Of a stretch of DNA of 64,000 nt, positions 43,800-52,829 are shown one piece after another. Numbering within the stretch: the stretch's first letter is position 1; each line of letters opens with the position of its first letter. A program made the position numbers and the translations under genes. Under the pieces are notes generated by a model that worked only from the letters and a program-made list of their open reading frames with translations, was not told the DNA's origin and made no database searches. The stretch covers positions 310,001-374,000 of the forward strand of contig NZ_JNYY01000014.1 of NCBI RefSeq assembly GCF_000716785.1, read 5' to 3'. Source of the DNA: Amycolatopsis vancoresmycina. GTDB lineage: Bacteria > Actinomycetota > Actinomycetes > Mycobacteriales > Pseudonocardiaceae.

Positions 43800-46666
43800 G
43801 ATTCCTCTCCGACCAGTTGCAGGAACGCGTCTTCCAGCCGGCGCCGAGGCCCGGCCTGCTCCACCGCGACACCGGCACGCACCAGCGCCGCCACGCCTTC
43901 GGCCCGCGGCAGCTCGCCGAGGTTCGCGTGGACGAGTTCGCCCTCGACGTCGACGTCGGTGACCCCGCTCAGCGCCTTGAGCGCCGCGGCGGCCGCGGCC
44001 GGGTCGTCGACCCGGAACGTCGCCTCGCCGCCGGCCGCGGCCAGCTCGCCGACCTCGCCCGAGGCCACCAGCGAACCGCGGTGCATGACCACGACGTGCG
44101 TGCAGGTCTGCTCGACCTCGGCCAGCAGGTGGCTGGACACCACCACCGTGCGGCCGGTCGCGGCGTACCGCTTCAGCACCTCGCGCATCTGGTGGATCTG
44201 GGGCGGGTCGAGCCCGTTGGTCGGTTCGTCGAGCACCATGAGCTCCGGCAGGCCGAGCATCGCCTGCGCGATCGCCAGCCGCTGCCGCATGCCCTGGCTG
44301 TAGGTCCGCACCCGGCGCTCGACCGCGTTGCCGAGCCCGGCGATCTCCAGTGCCTCCGCGAAGTGCGCCTTTTCCGCCGGACGTCCGGTCGCCGCCCAGT
44401 ACAGCTCGAGGTTCGCCCGGCCGGACAGGTGCGGCAGGAAGCCCGAGCCCTCGACGAACGAGCCGATGCGCGAGAGCACCGGCGCGCCCGGGGTGATCTT
44501 GTGCCCGAACACGCGGATGCTGCCCGCGGTCGGCGTGATCAGGCCCATCAGCATCCGCAGCGTGGTCGTCTTGCCCGCGCCGTTCGGCCCGAGCAGGCCG
44601 AGCACCTGGCCCGGCTCGACCCGGAACGACAGGTCCTTCACCGCGACGAACCCGCCCGCGTACTGCTTGCGCAGTCCCTCGATGACCAGCGGGGTCGCGG
44701 CCAGCTCGGGGTCGGCGTCGGTGGCGCGGCGGCGGCGCAGGGCCGCGAAGAGCACCGCGGCGAGGCCGATCGCCAGCGTCACGCCGATCCCCACCAGCTG
44801 CCCGACCGGCGCCGGGGAACCGACCGACGTCCCGGGCACGATCGGCACGGCCAGCGCGGTGCCGGCGGCGAGCCCGACGCGGAACACCGCGGGCGCGGCC
44901 GGGGCGGCGAACGCCTGGTCGGTGGTGCCGACGACGAGCCGCAGCGAGTGCCCGCCCTCGATCGGCCGGACGATGCCGGGCAGCGTCACGGTGACCTCGA
45001 CCGGGGTGCCGTCGGCGGGCAGCCCGCTCACCCGGAACGGCGCGATGGCGTTGGCCGGCAGCACGCGCGAGCCGTCCTGCCCGACGTCGTAGAGTTTCGC
45101 GAACAGCACCGCGTCCGGCTGCGGGTGCGCCGGGTCCGCGGCGACCTGCAGCCGCACGGTGGACGAACCGCTGACGACGACCTGGCCGTCGAAGGGAGCC
45201 GTGGCGAACTGCGCGGCCTGGCCGGGCGGGTCGTTGCTGAACAGCGCGCCGAGCCGGGACGAGCTGCTCGCGACGCCGTTGAGGCCGGGGATCCCGCTGA
45301 CCGCCGCCGGGTTCGCCCCGGCCGGGCGCACCACCGGCTGCGCGGGCCCGTTCAGCGCCAGCAGCCGCCGTTCGGTGGCCGGCCCGGTCAGCCCGGGGTA
45401 GGCGGCGGCGTTGACCGTGCGGACCGACGGCGTTCCGTTGGCGCGCAACGTGCCTTGCACGTCGTAGCTGAAGCCGGTGCCCGGGTCGCCGCCGTCCAGC
45501 GCCGTCTTCAGGAAGTCGCCGATCTTGGCGCGCAGCTGCGGCCCCGGCTTGCCGCCGTCGTGGCCGCCGGTGTACCAGATCGTCTTGACCTTGCCGCCCG
45601 CCGCCGTGATCTGCCGCGCGTTCGCGTCGGACTGGTCGAGACCGAACAGCGTGTCGCTCTCGCCCTGCACCAGCAGCGTCGGCACGGTGATCTTGCTCGT
45701 CACGGACGCGGGGGAGACGCGGCGCAGCAGGTCGACGCTCGCCTGGCTCGCCCGCCCGGTGGTGCCCAGCTCGGTGTAGGCGCGGCAGACCGCGGCGGTG
45801 AACCTGCCGCACGGGTCGGCGGGCCCGCCGCGCGGCCCGCCCGCCCCCGGCGGCCCGGCGGGCAGCGCGGCCCCGGCGGCCGCACCGGCCCCGGTCGCCC
45901 CGGTGGAGCCGGTGTCGGTCTCCTGCCCGGCTTCCGGCGCCTCGGCGGACGGCGAGCCGCTCGCGGCGGCGCCGGAACCGGCCGAGAAGAAGATGCCGGC
46001 CCAGCTCTTCTTGAACACGCCGTCAGGCGTGAACGCGCCGGCGGACGGGGTGCCCGGGGCCGTGGCCGCGGGGGTCGCCGCGTTCGGGACCAGGCCCTGG
46101 GCGAGGTCGTTGTAGGTGATCACGGGCGCGATCGCGTCGACGCGCTTGTCCGTGCCGGCCAGCAGCAGCGACAGCGCGCCGCCGTAGGAAGCACCGGTGA
46201 CGGCGACCTTCGGGTCGCCCGTGGCGTCGAGCGTGACCTGGTGCTGCGCGACGAGCCGGTCGATCAGCCGGCTCGCGTCGGCGACCTCGCCGTCCGGGTC
46301 GTTGAGCCCGATCTTGCCGGTGCTCTTGCCGAAGCCGCGCGCGGACCACGTCATCACGACGAAGCCCTTCCGCGCGAGCTCGCGGGCGTCGTCGGCGACG
46401 CTGGTCTTGTCCCCGCCGAAGCCGTGCGCGAGCAGCACGGCCGGCGCGGGCAGCGTCGTGGGCAGGTAGGTGGTCGTGTCGATCTTGACCTGCTCGGCCG
46501 AGCCGGGGGCGGCGGGCAGGTCGAGCAGCGCGTCCTGGGTGGGCACGGCGGGCGGGGCCGTGTCGCGCGTCGCCCAGAGGACGGTCGCGGCGGCGAGCAC
46601 CACCACGACGGCGCCGAGCGCCGTGAGGCGGGCCCGGCGGGTGCGCGGGAGCGGGAGTCGGGGCAC
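43796..46666 (-). CDS. Extracytoplasmic S15-like serine hydrolase fused to an ABC ATPase
   Basis: 956 residues in one frame. Residues 14-32 form a membrane anchor. Residues 45-600 are a secreted-side alpha/beta hydrolase of the CocE/X-Pro dipeptidyl-peptidase type: Ser160 in G-A-S-Y-G-G, Asp338 in G-E-S-D-T-L and His369 in T-G-G-H-D, with the beta-rich C-terminal domain. A Pro/Gly/Ala-rich insertion lies at 225-285. A second membrane helix (622-643) leads to a cytoplasmic ABC ATPase with Walker A G-P-N-G-A-G-K-T-T (692-700), signature Y-S-Q-G-M-R-Q-R-L and V-L-D-E-P-T-N-G-L-D-P-P. It is coupled to the permease gene. The hydrolase may process what the transporter exports. Confidence 0.85.
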   Translation of the reverse strand: MPRLPLPRTRRARLTALGAVVVVLAAATVLWATRDTAPPAVPTQDALLDLPAAPGSAEQVKIDTTTYLPTTLPAPAVLLAHGFGGDKTSVADDARELARKGFVVMTWSARGFGKSTGKIGLNDPDGEVADASRLIDRLVAQHQVTLDATGDPKVAVTGASYGGALSLLLAGTDKRVDAIAPVITYNDLAQGLVPNAATPAATAPGTPSAGAFTPDGVFKKSWAGIFFSAGSGAAASGSPSAEAPEAGQETDTGSTGATGAGAAAGAALPAGPPGAGGPRGGPADPCGRFTAAVCRAYTELGTTGRASQASVDLLRRVSPASVTSKITVPTLLVQGESDTLFGLDQSDANARQITAAGGKVKTIWYTGGHDGGKPGPQLRAKIGDFLKTALDGGDPGTGFSYDVQGTLRANGTPSVRTVNAAAYPGLTGPATERRLLALNGPAQPVVRPAGANPAAVSGIPGLNGVASSSSRLGALFSNDPPGQAAQFATAPFDGQVVVSGSSTVRLQVAADPAHPQPDAVLFAKLYDVGQDGSRVLPANAIAPFRVSGLPADGTPVEVTVTLPGIVRPIEGGHSLRLVVGTTDQAFAAPAAPAVFRVGLAAGTALAVPIVPGTSVGSPAPVGQLVGIGVTLAIGLAAVLFAALRRRRATDADPELAATPLVIEGLRKQYAGGFVAVKDLSFRVEPGQVLGLLGPNGAGKTTTLRMLMGLITPTAGSIRVFGHKITPGAPVLSRIGSFVEGSGFLPHLSGRANLELYWAATGRPAEKAHFAEALEIAGLGNAVERRVRTYSQGMRQRLAIAQAMLGLPELMVLDEPTNGLDPPQIHQMREVLKRYAATGRTVVVSSHLLAEVEQTCTHVVVMHRGSLVASGEVGELAAAGGEATFRVDDPAAAAAALKALSGVTDVDVEGELVHANLGELPRAEGVAALVRAGVAVEQAGPRRRLEDAFLQLVGEES

Positions 46667-46833
46667 GACGTGACCGTATGTGAAGTTTCCTGAGAGTGTC
46701 CTCCGCTCCTCACAGTGATCACACGTCCGCGACCACCTGGTGGACCGAAGTGACCGGAATTACAGGCCCAACCCGGTGACGTGCGCGATCCCGGCTGGCT
46801 TTCGGTGGCGGGAACCGGCAAACTGGACGCGCT

Positions 46834-46932
46834 GTGAGGGGAGTATTCCTTCGCGGCGGTGTCGTCAGCACGGTGGCCCTGCGCCCCCGGCACCGTCGGC
46901 CGGTGTTTTCACCGGCGGGAGAGACCTCCGGT
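46834..46932 (+). ncRNA. yybP-ykoY manganese riboswitch (candidate)
   Basis: The leader of the TerC gene has the two hallmarks of this riboswitch class: GGGGAGTA at 46838-46845 and GAGAGACCTCCGG at 46919-46931, joined by helices including CACCG/CGGTG pairs. The class senses Mn2+ and is very often found upstream of TerC and manganese exporters. It ends 37 bases before the start codon, so it probably controls translation or early termination. Confidence 0.75.
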
Positions 46933-46969
46933 TAGTTGCTGCTGCGCACTATCCGGAGGTTCGAGTTCC

Positions 46970-47932
46970 ATGACTGTCCCCCTGTGGCTGTGGATCGCCA
47001 CGATCGGTGGCCTGCTCGCGCTGATCGCGCTGGACCTGGTCATCGTCGATCGCAAGCCGCACGAGGTGACCACGGGGGAAGCCGCTCGCTGGGTGATCTT
47101 CTACATCTCGTGCGCCGTGCTCTTCGGGGCCGGAGTGTGGATCTTCGCCGGGCACGACCCGGGCGTCGAGTTCTTCACCGGCTACATCACCGAGTACTCG
47201 CTGAGCGTCGACAACCTGTTCATCTTCATGATCATCATGGCGTCGTTCAAGGTGCCCGCCATCCACCAGCACCGCGTGCTGCTCGTCGGCATCCTGCTCG
47301 CGCTGGGCTTCCGCAGCGTCTTCATCGCCATCGGCGCCGCGCTCATCGAGCAGTTCGTCTGGGTGTTCTTCCTCTTCGGCGCGGTCCTCGTCTGGACGGC
47401 CGTCAGCATGCTGCGCGGCAAGGGTGAAGAAGAGGAGTACCACGAGAACGCCGTCACCCGGCAGGTCCGCAGGATCGCCCCGGTGACCGACGACTACCAC
47501 GGCCACCACTACACGGTGAAGATCAACGGCAAGCGGATGATCACCCCGATGCTGCTGGTGATCGTGGCCATCGGCTCGGCCGACCTGCTCTTCGCCGTCG
47601 ACTCGATCCCGGCGATCTTCGGCATCACGCAGGAGGCGTTCCTCGTCTTCACCGCCAACGCGTTCGCGCTGATGGGCCTGCGGCAGCTGTACTTCCTGCT
47701 CGGCGGCCTGGTGACGAAGCTGGTCTACCTCACGTACGGCCTCGCGGTGATCCTCGCCTTCATCGGGGCGAAGCTGTTCCTGCACGCCCTGCACGAATAC
47801 CACGTCGTGCCGGACTGGCTGGACATCAACAACTGGGTCTCCCTCGGCGTGATCGTCGTCGTGCTGACCGTGACCACGGTGGCCAGCCTGGCCAAGGCGC
47901 GGCGCGACGAGCGCAAGCAGGTCGCGGCTTAA
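46970..47932 (+). CDS. TerC-family integral membrane protein
   Basis: 320 residues with about nine membrane helices, starting ten bases after GGAGG. The TerC motifs are clear: E-Y-S-L-S-V-D-N-L-F-I-F and A-V-D-S-I-P-A-I-F-G-I-T, with the acidic residues in the membrane. TerC proteins move manganese or support metalation of secreted enzymes and are linked to tellurite resistance. The manganese riboswitch-like leader favours a Mn2+-exporting role. Confidence 0.92.
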   Translation: MTVPLWLWIATIGGLLALIALDLVIVDRKPHEVTTGEAARWVIFYISCAVLFGAGVWIFAGHDPGVEFFTGYITEYSLSVDNLFIFMIIMASFKVPAIHQHRVLLVGILLALGFRSVFIAIGAALIEQFVWVFFLFGAVLVWTAVSMLRGKGEEEEYHENAVTRQVRRIAPVTDDYHGHHYTVKINGKRMITPMLLVIVAIGSADLLFAVDSIPAIFGITQEAFLVFTANAFALMGLRQLYFLLGGLVTKLVYLTYGLAVILAFIGAKLFLHALHEYHVVPDWLDINNWVSLGVIVVVLTVTTVASLAKARRDERKQVAA

Positions 47933-47982
47933 CGTCCGGCAAAATCGTTCGCCTCGCTAAGGATATCGGGTACGGTCGGGAC

Positions 47983-49938
47983 GTGCGTCCTGCCGACATC
48001 GAACACCTCGTCACCCCCGGCCGTCCCGCCCTGCGCGGGAACCTGCTGCTCACCGCGCTGAAGCAGCCGGACCTGAAAGCGAACGCCGCGCTCGGCGCGG
48101 TGCGGCGCGTGTCGCTCGACGGCGGTGAGTCCGCGTGGACCCACGGCCGGCACGACTCCGCCCCGGCGATCTCGCCGGACGGCCGCTGGGTGGCGTTCCT
48201 CCGCGCGGGGGAGGGCGACGGCGCCGACGGCAGCCCGCAGCTGCACGTGATGCCGTCGGCCGGTGGAGAGGCGCGCCGGCTGACGTCGCTGCACCTCGGG
48301 GCCGGTGAACCGGTGTGGGCGCCGGACTCGCGGCGGATCGCGTTCACCGCCCGCGTGCCCGAAGCGGGCCGCTACGGGACACCGGACGCCGACGGCGAGA
48401 CGCCGGAGCCGGCCGCCGAGGCACCGCGCCGGATCACGCGGATGGACTACCGGATCGACGACGTCGGCTTCCTGCGCGACCGCCTGCAGCGGCTGTTCGT
48501 CGTCGACGCCGTCGCGGCGCTGGACCAGGCCGAGCTCGCCGACCTCGAGCCGCTGACCGGAGCCGGGTTCGACGTGGCCCACCCGGCGTGGACGCCGGAC
48601 GGCACGCACGTGGTCTTCACCGCGCCGCCGGACTGGGACGCGGCCGAAAGCGACGCCCGCGACATCTGCGCGATCGCCGCTTCGGGCGGTGAGCCGTCGG
48701 TGCTCGTGCGGTGCGAGGGCTACTCGGAGCGGCCTGCCTTCGGGCCCGACGGCACGTTGTTCTACTTCGGACAGTCCTTCGAGGACCACCACGAAGCCGC
48801 GCCCACCGGGCTTTACGCGGCGACGCCGGAGTTCGGCGCGGGCCCGGTCGCGGGCCGGCGGCTCACCGACGCCGAGACCGTGGACTGCGAGGCCGCGGCG
48901 GGCCCGCCGGCCCCGCGCGGGGACGACGTCCTGGTGGCGGTCCGCCACCGCGGCGCGGTCGAACTGCGCGCGGTCCCCGTCGGCGCTTCCGCGGCCCCGC
49001 TGGCCGACTTGCCGGTGGTCCACGCGGACCAGGCCGCCGTCCGGTCGTTCACCCTGGACGGCTCGGTGCTGGTGGCGGTGATCGCGACGCCGTCGACACC
49101 GGGCGAGGTCGTGCTGCTCGGCGAAGACGGCCCGCGGGTGCTCACCGACTACGCGAAGCCGTTGCGCGACAAGGGCATTCGCCCGATGATCGAGCTGGAG
49201 ACGACGGCGCCGGACGGCTACCCGGTGCACGGCTGGCTGGTGCTGCCCGAGGGCGACGGCCCGCACCCGGTGCTGCGCGTGGTCCACGGCGGCCCGTTCA
49301 CCCAGCAGGAGTGGGCGCTGTTCGACGAGGCCCAGGTGTACGCGTCGGCGGGCTACGCGGTCGTGGTCGGCAACCCGCGCGGATCGGCGGGCTACGGTCA
49401 GACGCACGGCCACGCGATCACCCACGCGTTCGGCACGGTGGACGTCGACGACGTCCTGGCGCTGCTCGACAAGGCCCTCGAGCGCCCGGACCTGGACGCC
49501 TCCCGCGTCGGCATCATGGGCGGCTCGTACGGCGGGTTCATGACGAGCTGGCTGGCCGCCCACCACGGCGACCGCTTCAAGGCGGCGTGGAGCGAGCGCG
49601 CGGTCAACGCGTGGGACTCGATGGTCGGCAGCTCCGACATCGGCTACTTCTTCGTCGACGCCTACATCGGCGCGTCGCCGGAGGTGCAGCGCGAGAAGTC
49701 GCCGCTTTCGTACGCGGCGCAGATCGGGATCCCGTTCGCGGTGGTGCATTCGGAGCAGGACTGGCGGTGCCCGCTGGAGCAGGCGCAGCGGATGTTCGTG
49801 GCCCTGCGCCGGGCGGGCGCGCCGGCGGAGATGCTGCTGTTCCCCGGGGAGGGCCACGAGCTGAGCCGGTCGGGCCGGCCGCGGCACCGGGTCCAGCGCT
49901 TCGAGGCGATCCTGGAGTGGTGGTCGCGGCACCTGTGA
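47983..49938 (+). CDS. S9-family prolyl oligopeptidase-like serine peptidase
   Basis: 651 residues without a signal peptide, so cytosolic. An N-terminal beta-propeller (repeats of the form I-S-P-D-G-R-W-V-A-F) is followed by the catalytic domain: Ser in G-G-S-Y-G-G-F, Asp in H-S-E-Q-D-W-R-C-P, His in G-H-E-L. The layout fits acylaminoacyl-peptidases (S9C). The GTG start is seven bases after a TACGGT -10 element (47971-47976), so the message may be leaderless. Confidence 0.9.
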   Translation: MRPADIEHLVTPGRPALRGNLLLTALKQPDLKANAALGAVRRVSLDGGESAWTHGRHDSAPAISPDGRWVAFLRAGEGDGADGSPQLHVMPSAGGEARRLTSLHLGAGEPVWAPDSRRIAFTARVPEAGRYGTPDADGETPEPAAEAPRRITRMDYRIDDVGFLRDRLQRLFVVDAVAALDQAELADLEPLTGAGFDVAHPAWTPDGTHVVFTAPPDWDAAESDARDICAIAASGGEPSVLVRCEGYSERPAFGPDGTLFYFGQSFEDHHEAAPTGLYAATPEFGAGPVAGRRLTDAETVDCEAAAGPPAPRGDDVLVAVRHRGAVELRAVPVGASAAPLADLPVVHADQAAVRSFTLDGSVLVAVIATPSTPGEVVLLGEDGPRVLTDYAKPLRDKGIRPMIELETTAPDGYPVHGWLVLPEGDGPHPVLRVVHGGPFTQQEWALFDEAQVYASAGYAVVVGNPRGSAGYGQTHGHAITHAFGTVDVDDVLALLDKALERPDLDASRVGIMGGSYGGFMTSWLAAHHGDRFKAAWSERAVNAWDSMVGSSDIGYFFVDAYIGASPEVQREKSPLSYAAQIGIPFAVVHSEQDWRCPLEQAQRMFVALRRAGAPAEMLLFPGEGHELSRSGRPRHRVQRFEAILEWWSRHL

Positions 49939-50040
49939 CGCGGCGGCTTCGCCTTCAACGCGACCCCGGCCGCCCGTGCCGTCGCGACCCACGTCGTCGA
50001 CGGGACGGACCTGCGGGCGGTCATCCCCGGTCCTGGCGGC

Positions 50041-50697
50041 TCAATTCAGCAGCGTGTAGTTGAGCTCTTCGCAGACGCGGCCCAGCGGGACGTCCAGGCC
50101 CGGGTGGTCCAGCGGCAGCAGCACGTCCGGCGCGATCGGGAGCGCGGCGCCCGCCGGGGGGTCCCACAGGCAGATCGCGGGGTCACCGGAGTCCATCGAC
50201 GAGCGGTACCAGAGGCCGTCGAGGTCGCTGAACGCGCCGCGGATCGCGCGGGCCCACGCCTGCGTGAGTTTCTTCGGCCCGCTGGAAATTTCCTGGGACG
50301 CGCCGACCCGCGTCGGCCAGAGGCCGGTCAGGTCGAGCAGGCGCAGCGTGCGCGTCGGGCGGACGACGACGAGCCGGGGGCCGCGGGTGCGGCGGTCGAC
50401 CGTCGAGCTCGTCTGGAACACCTCGGCGACCGACGTGCGCACGGTGAGGCCGAAGTAGAGGACACCGTTCGCGGGGTCGGTGACCGGCGCGCCGCCGCGG
50501 CCGGGCGACTGCTGGTCGAACCGGCCGTGCGGGAGCGGGCCGGTGTAGCGGAACGAGTTCCACTGCTGGGGGTGGTTGCCGTGCGCCGTGAAGATCCGGA
50601 CGAGCCTGGTCGCGGGCTGGACCGTCACCACGTCGTCGGCGCGGTTCAGCTGCCGGACCAGGACGGATCGGGCGGGCGGCAGCGGGAGCCGGGCCAT
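50041..50697 (-). CDS. RES-domain protein, NAD-degrading toxin candidate
   Basis: 218 residues. The RES fold is recognised by R-L-V-R-I near residue 32, R-F-D-Q-Q, Y-F-G-L-T-V-R-T-S-V-A-E-V-F (with the conserved Glu) and the C-terminal L-Y-R-S-S. RES toxins such as MbcT degrade NAD+ by phosphorolysis. An Xre/MbcA-like antitoxin gene lies 50 bp upstream on the same strand, the usual order. Intact active residues suggest function; this is inferred. Confidence 0.75.
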   Translation of the reverse strand: MARLPLPPARSVLVRQLNRADDVVTVQPATRLVRIFTAHGNHPQQWNSFRYTGPLPHGRFDQQSPGRGGAPVTDPANGVLYFGLTVRTSVAEVFQTSSTVDRRTRGPRLVVVRPTRTLRLLDLTGLWPTRVGASQEISSGPKKLTQAWARAIRGAFSDLDGLWYRSSMDSGDPAICLWDPPAGAALPIAPDVLLPLDHPGLDVPLGRVCEELNYTLLN

Positions 50698-50747
50698 GGG
50701 TCGGGGGTGGTCCGTCCTTGTCGGTGATCTTGCTCGGGGGGTCCAGC

Positions 50748-51329
50748 CTAGAGTGGCGTGCCGAGCGTGGCGATGAGGCGGGCGACGTGGTCCGGGTCAC
50801 CACCCGAGAGGAGCCATTGCCGAGGGGTCGCCGGGTGGTCGTTGATGACCAGGTCGGCCTGCGGAGTGCTCATGAAGGCGGCGACGACGAGCGCGGGCTG
50901 GTCGTCGGGCAGGGCCTTCAGCACGACCTCGAGGCCGGGGAGCACCCCGGAACCGGCGAACTGCCACGCGGGAAGCCGCCAGCCGCCGTCCTTCCACCCG
51001 GTCAGCCTGCCTTCCTTGAGGCGGTGCCGGATCCGGCTGTCGTCGACACCGAGGGCCTTGGCGGCTTCGTTGACGCTGAGCGCGCCCTCGGCGAGCACGG
51101 CATGGGCGGCGACGGTCCGCGCCCGGAAGTCGGGCTCGTCTTCCCGCCGGGGGGAGAGGTCCAGCCCGACGTCGGCGAGCGCGGCGCGCTGGTCGGCCGA
51201 GAAGTAGTGCGATGGATCGGGGTTCGGTGGGGAGAGTCTGCGCGCCGCATCTTCGACGAGTGTGAGGAACTCGTTCGCGTCAACTTTGAGGCCCGCCTTG
51301 GCGAGGATGTTCTCCAGCGCTACAGACAT
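50748..51329 (-). CDS. Xre/MbcA-like antitoxin partner of the RES toxin
   Basis: 193 residues. A central HTH (V-N-E-A-A-K-A-L-G-V-D-D-S-R-I-R-H-R-L) precedes a C-terminal toxin-binding segment of the MbcA/ParS kind (F-M-S-T-P-Q-A-D-L-V and P-R-Q-W-L-L-S-G-G-D-P-D-H-V-A-R-L). It lies just upstream of the RES gene, so it should neutralise the toxin and repress its own promoter. GGTTAACC in the leader (51340s) may be part of its operator. Confidence 0.72.
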   Translation of the reverse strand: MSVALENILAKAGLKVDANEFLTLVEDAARRLSPPNPDPSHYFSADQRAALADVGLDLSPRREDEPDFRARTVAAHAVLAEGALSVNEAAKALGVDDSRIRHRLKEGRLTGWKDGGWRLPAWQFAGSGVLPGLEVVLKALPDDQPALVVAAFMSTPQADLVINDHPATPRQWLLSGGDPDHVARLIATLGTPL

Positions 51330-51503
51330 GTGGCTCAGGTTAACCCGAAACAGCGCGCGTGTGCGGGTTCGTGCGGTTTCTTGCCCTGTCTGTGGGTGAA
51401 TTCACCAGAGATCGACACTTAGGGCACATCATCCAACACGTTGAGTAAGCAACTTCCCGCTAGTGTCCCCGGGCGGGGGTGGGTTGTCCAGTCTCGGGTC
51501 GGC

Positions 51504-51532
51504 TTGACAGTGCCGGCCGGCGGACCTAGGTT
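51504..51532 (+). promoter_or_regulatory. Strong sigma-70-type promoter with no following gene
   Basis: TTGACA (51504-51509), 17 bases, then TAGGTT (51527-51532). It is the best consensus match in the window. A GTAAACGATTTCC segment at the expected start site resembles the half-site seen upstream of the LacI gene. Confidence 0.65.
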
Positions 51533-51538
51533 GCCGGT

Positions 51539-51651
51539 GAGTAAACGATTTCCGCTCCGTGCTCGCAGGATCCGGCGTTCCGGCGCCGGTCATGGGGGAC
51601 ACAGGGGGTGGGGCGTGCCCGGGGGCCGGCACGAGCCGGCCCCCGGGCACG
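51539..51651 (+). ncRNA. Candidate small RNA of about 110 nt
   Basis: Transcription from the strong promoter at 51504-51532 would begin near 51539 and meet a 17-bp GC hairpin at 51614-51651. No open frame with a good ribosome site exists between them; a 25-codon frame from the ATG at 51592 has none. It lies in the 416-bp gap between the antitoxin and LacI genes. This is inferred from promoter and hairpin only. Confidence 0.35.
51614..51651. terminator. 17-bp stem terminator downstream of the LacI gene
   Basis: A perfect stem (outer part CGTGCCCGGGGG, inner CCGGC) with loop ACGA. It would stop LacI transcription on the minus strand and the candidate RNA on the plus strand. Confidence 0.75.
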
Positions 51652-51745
51652 TCGCTCCGAACGGGGTGACCCTTCGGGTACGCAAGTCGACTGTCCGGGT
51701 ACGAGAGCTGACTGGGTGCGCGGGGCGGCGTCCGGAACCCCGGCC

Positions 51746-52723
51746 TCAGCGGCGGGAGCTCTTCCGCACGATCAAGCGTGCTTCCAGCGTCGTCGTGGTC
51801 GCGTCGCGGCTGCTGTCGGAGATCCGGGCCAGCAGGAGTTGCGCCGCCACCCGGCCCACCTCGTACGCCGGCTGGGCGACCACCGTCAGCGGGGGGTCGA
51901 CCAGCGTCGTCCACGGGGCGTCGTCGAACGAAACTATGCCCACGTCGCTGCCCGGGCGCAGGCCGCGGGCCGACAGCGCCTCCAGGACTCCGATCGCCAT
52001 CGTGCTGTTCGCGACCAGCAGCGCGTCCGGTGGCGATGGCGCGTCCAGCAACTCCGATGCGGCCAGCCGGGCGCCCTCCGCGCGGTACTCCGCCCGCCGG
52101 GACAGGACGTTTTCCTCGCCGACCACGTCCGCGTAGCCCGCCAGGCGGTCGTCGGCCGTGCGGACGCCCGCCGGGCCCGTCAGGCAGCCCACGCGTTCGT
52201 AGCCGCCCGCGAGCAGGTGGCGCGTCGCCTCGGCGGCCGCGTGGCGGGTGTCGACCAGGACCTGGTCGCCTGCCGCCGCGGGCAGCGGCCGGTCCACGGC
52301 CACCAGGGGCGTGCCCTGGCGGCGCAGGCCCTCGACGCTCGTCGAACGGCCGGTGGGGGACAGCACCACGCCGGCGACCCGCTCCTGCAGCGCGACCTCG
52401 ATGTAGCGCCGCTCCTTGTCCTCGTTCTCGTCCGAGTTGCAGAGCACCACCGAATACCCGGACCGCTGTGCGAGATCCTCGACGCCGCGCGCGATGGCGG
52501 TGAAGAACGGGTTCTCGACGTCGGAGATGATCAGCGCGAGCACCGCCGTCTCCTGACGGCGGAGGTTGCGGGCCAGCCCGTTCGGGTGATACCCGAGCTC
52601 GGCGGCCGCCTCCTGGACCCGCGCGGCCAGCGTCGGGTCCACAGTGGACTTGCCGTTGAGCGCGCGCGACACGGTCGCCGTGGAGACTCCGGCTCTCGCC
52701 GCGACGTCGCTGATGGTGGCCAC
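51746..52723 (-). CDS. LacI-family transcriptional regulator
   Basis: 325 residues from a GTG shortly after GGGAGG. The N-terminal HTH with hinge reads I-S-D-V-A-A-R-A-G-V-S-T-A-T-V-S-R-A-L-N and L-A-R-N-L-R; the rest is a sugar-binding periplasmic-like domain. No sugar genes lie next to it. A TACC/GGTA palindrome with CGTTTAC at 52767-52780 is its probable own operator. The gene contains a TCCACAGTGGA palindrome. Confidence 0.9.
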   Translation of the reverse strand: MATISDVAARAGVSTATVSRALNGKSTVDPTLAARVQEAAAELGYHPNGLARNLRRQETAVLALIISDVENPFFTAIARGVEDLAQRSGYSVVLCNSDENEDKERRYIEVALQERVAGVVLSPTGRSTSVEGLRRQGTPLVAVDRPLPAAAGDQVLVDTRHAAAEATRHLLAGGYERVGCLTGPAGVRTADDRLAGYADVVGEENVLSRRAEYRAEGARLAASELLDAPSPPDALLVANSTMAIGVLEALSARGLRPGSDVGIVSFDDAPWTTLVDPPLTVVAQPAYEVGRVAAQLLLARISDSSRDATTTTLEARLIVRKSSRR

Positions 52724-52766
52724 GGGCCCTCCCTGATCACTTGTCGAGGGGGAGAATAGCGCTCTT

Positions 52767-52780
52767 GGTAGTCGTTTACC
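52767..52780. promoter_or_regulatory. LacI-type operator candidate
   Basis: GGTAGTCGTTTACC, 44 bases upstream of the LacI start. Its reverse complement carries GTAAACGA, which also occurs at 51541-51548 by the orphan promoter, so one regulator may serve both. Confidence 0.5.
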
Positions 52781-52829
52781 GTCCGCTTACCTTTTCGGGT
52801 GAGCAGCCACTTCCGGTTGTCCGCGCGGG

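Noticed and set aside
43817..46693. A 958-codon frame antisense to the hydrolase-ABC gene
   Set aside because: Low-complexity Arg/Gly/Ala-rich sequence with no motif, while the opposite frame holds two complete enzyme domains.
49948..50040. A short frame between the S9 peptidase and RES genes that reads like the end of a protein (starting G-F-A-F-N-A-T-P)
   Set aside because: Only about 30 codons, no start, no stop of its own before the RES gene end and no recognised family; too little to call a pseudogene.
51592..51669. A 25-codon ORF in the candidate small-RNA region
   Set aside because: No ribosome-binding site, and it is half made of the hairpin sequence.
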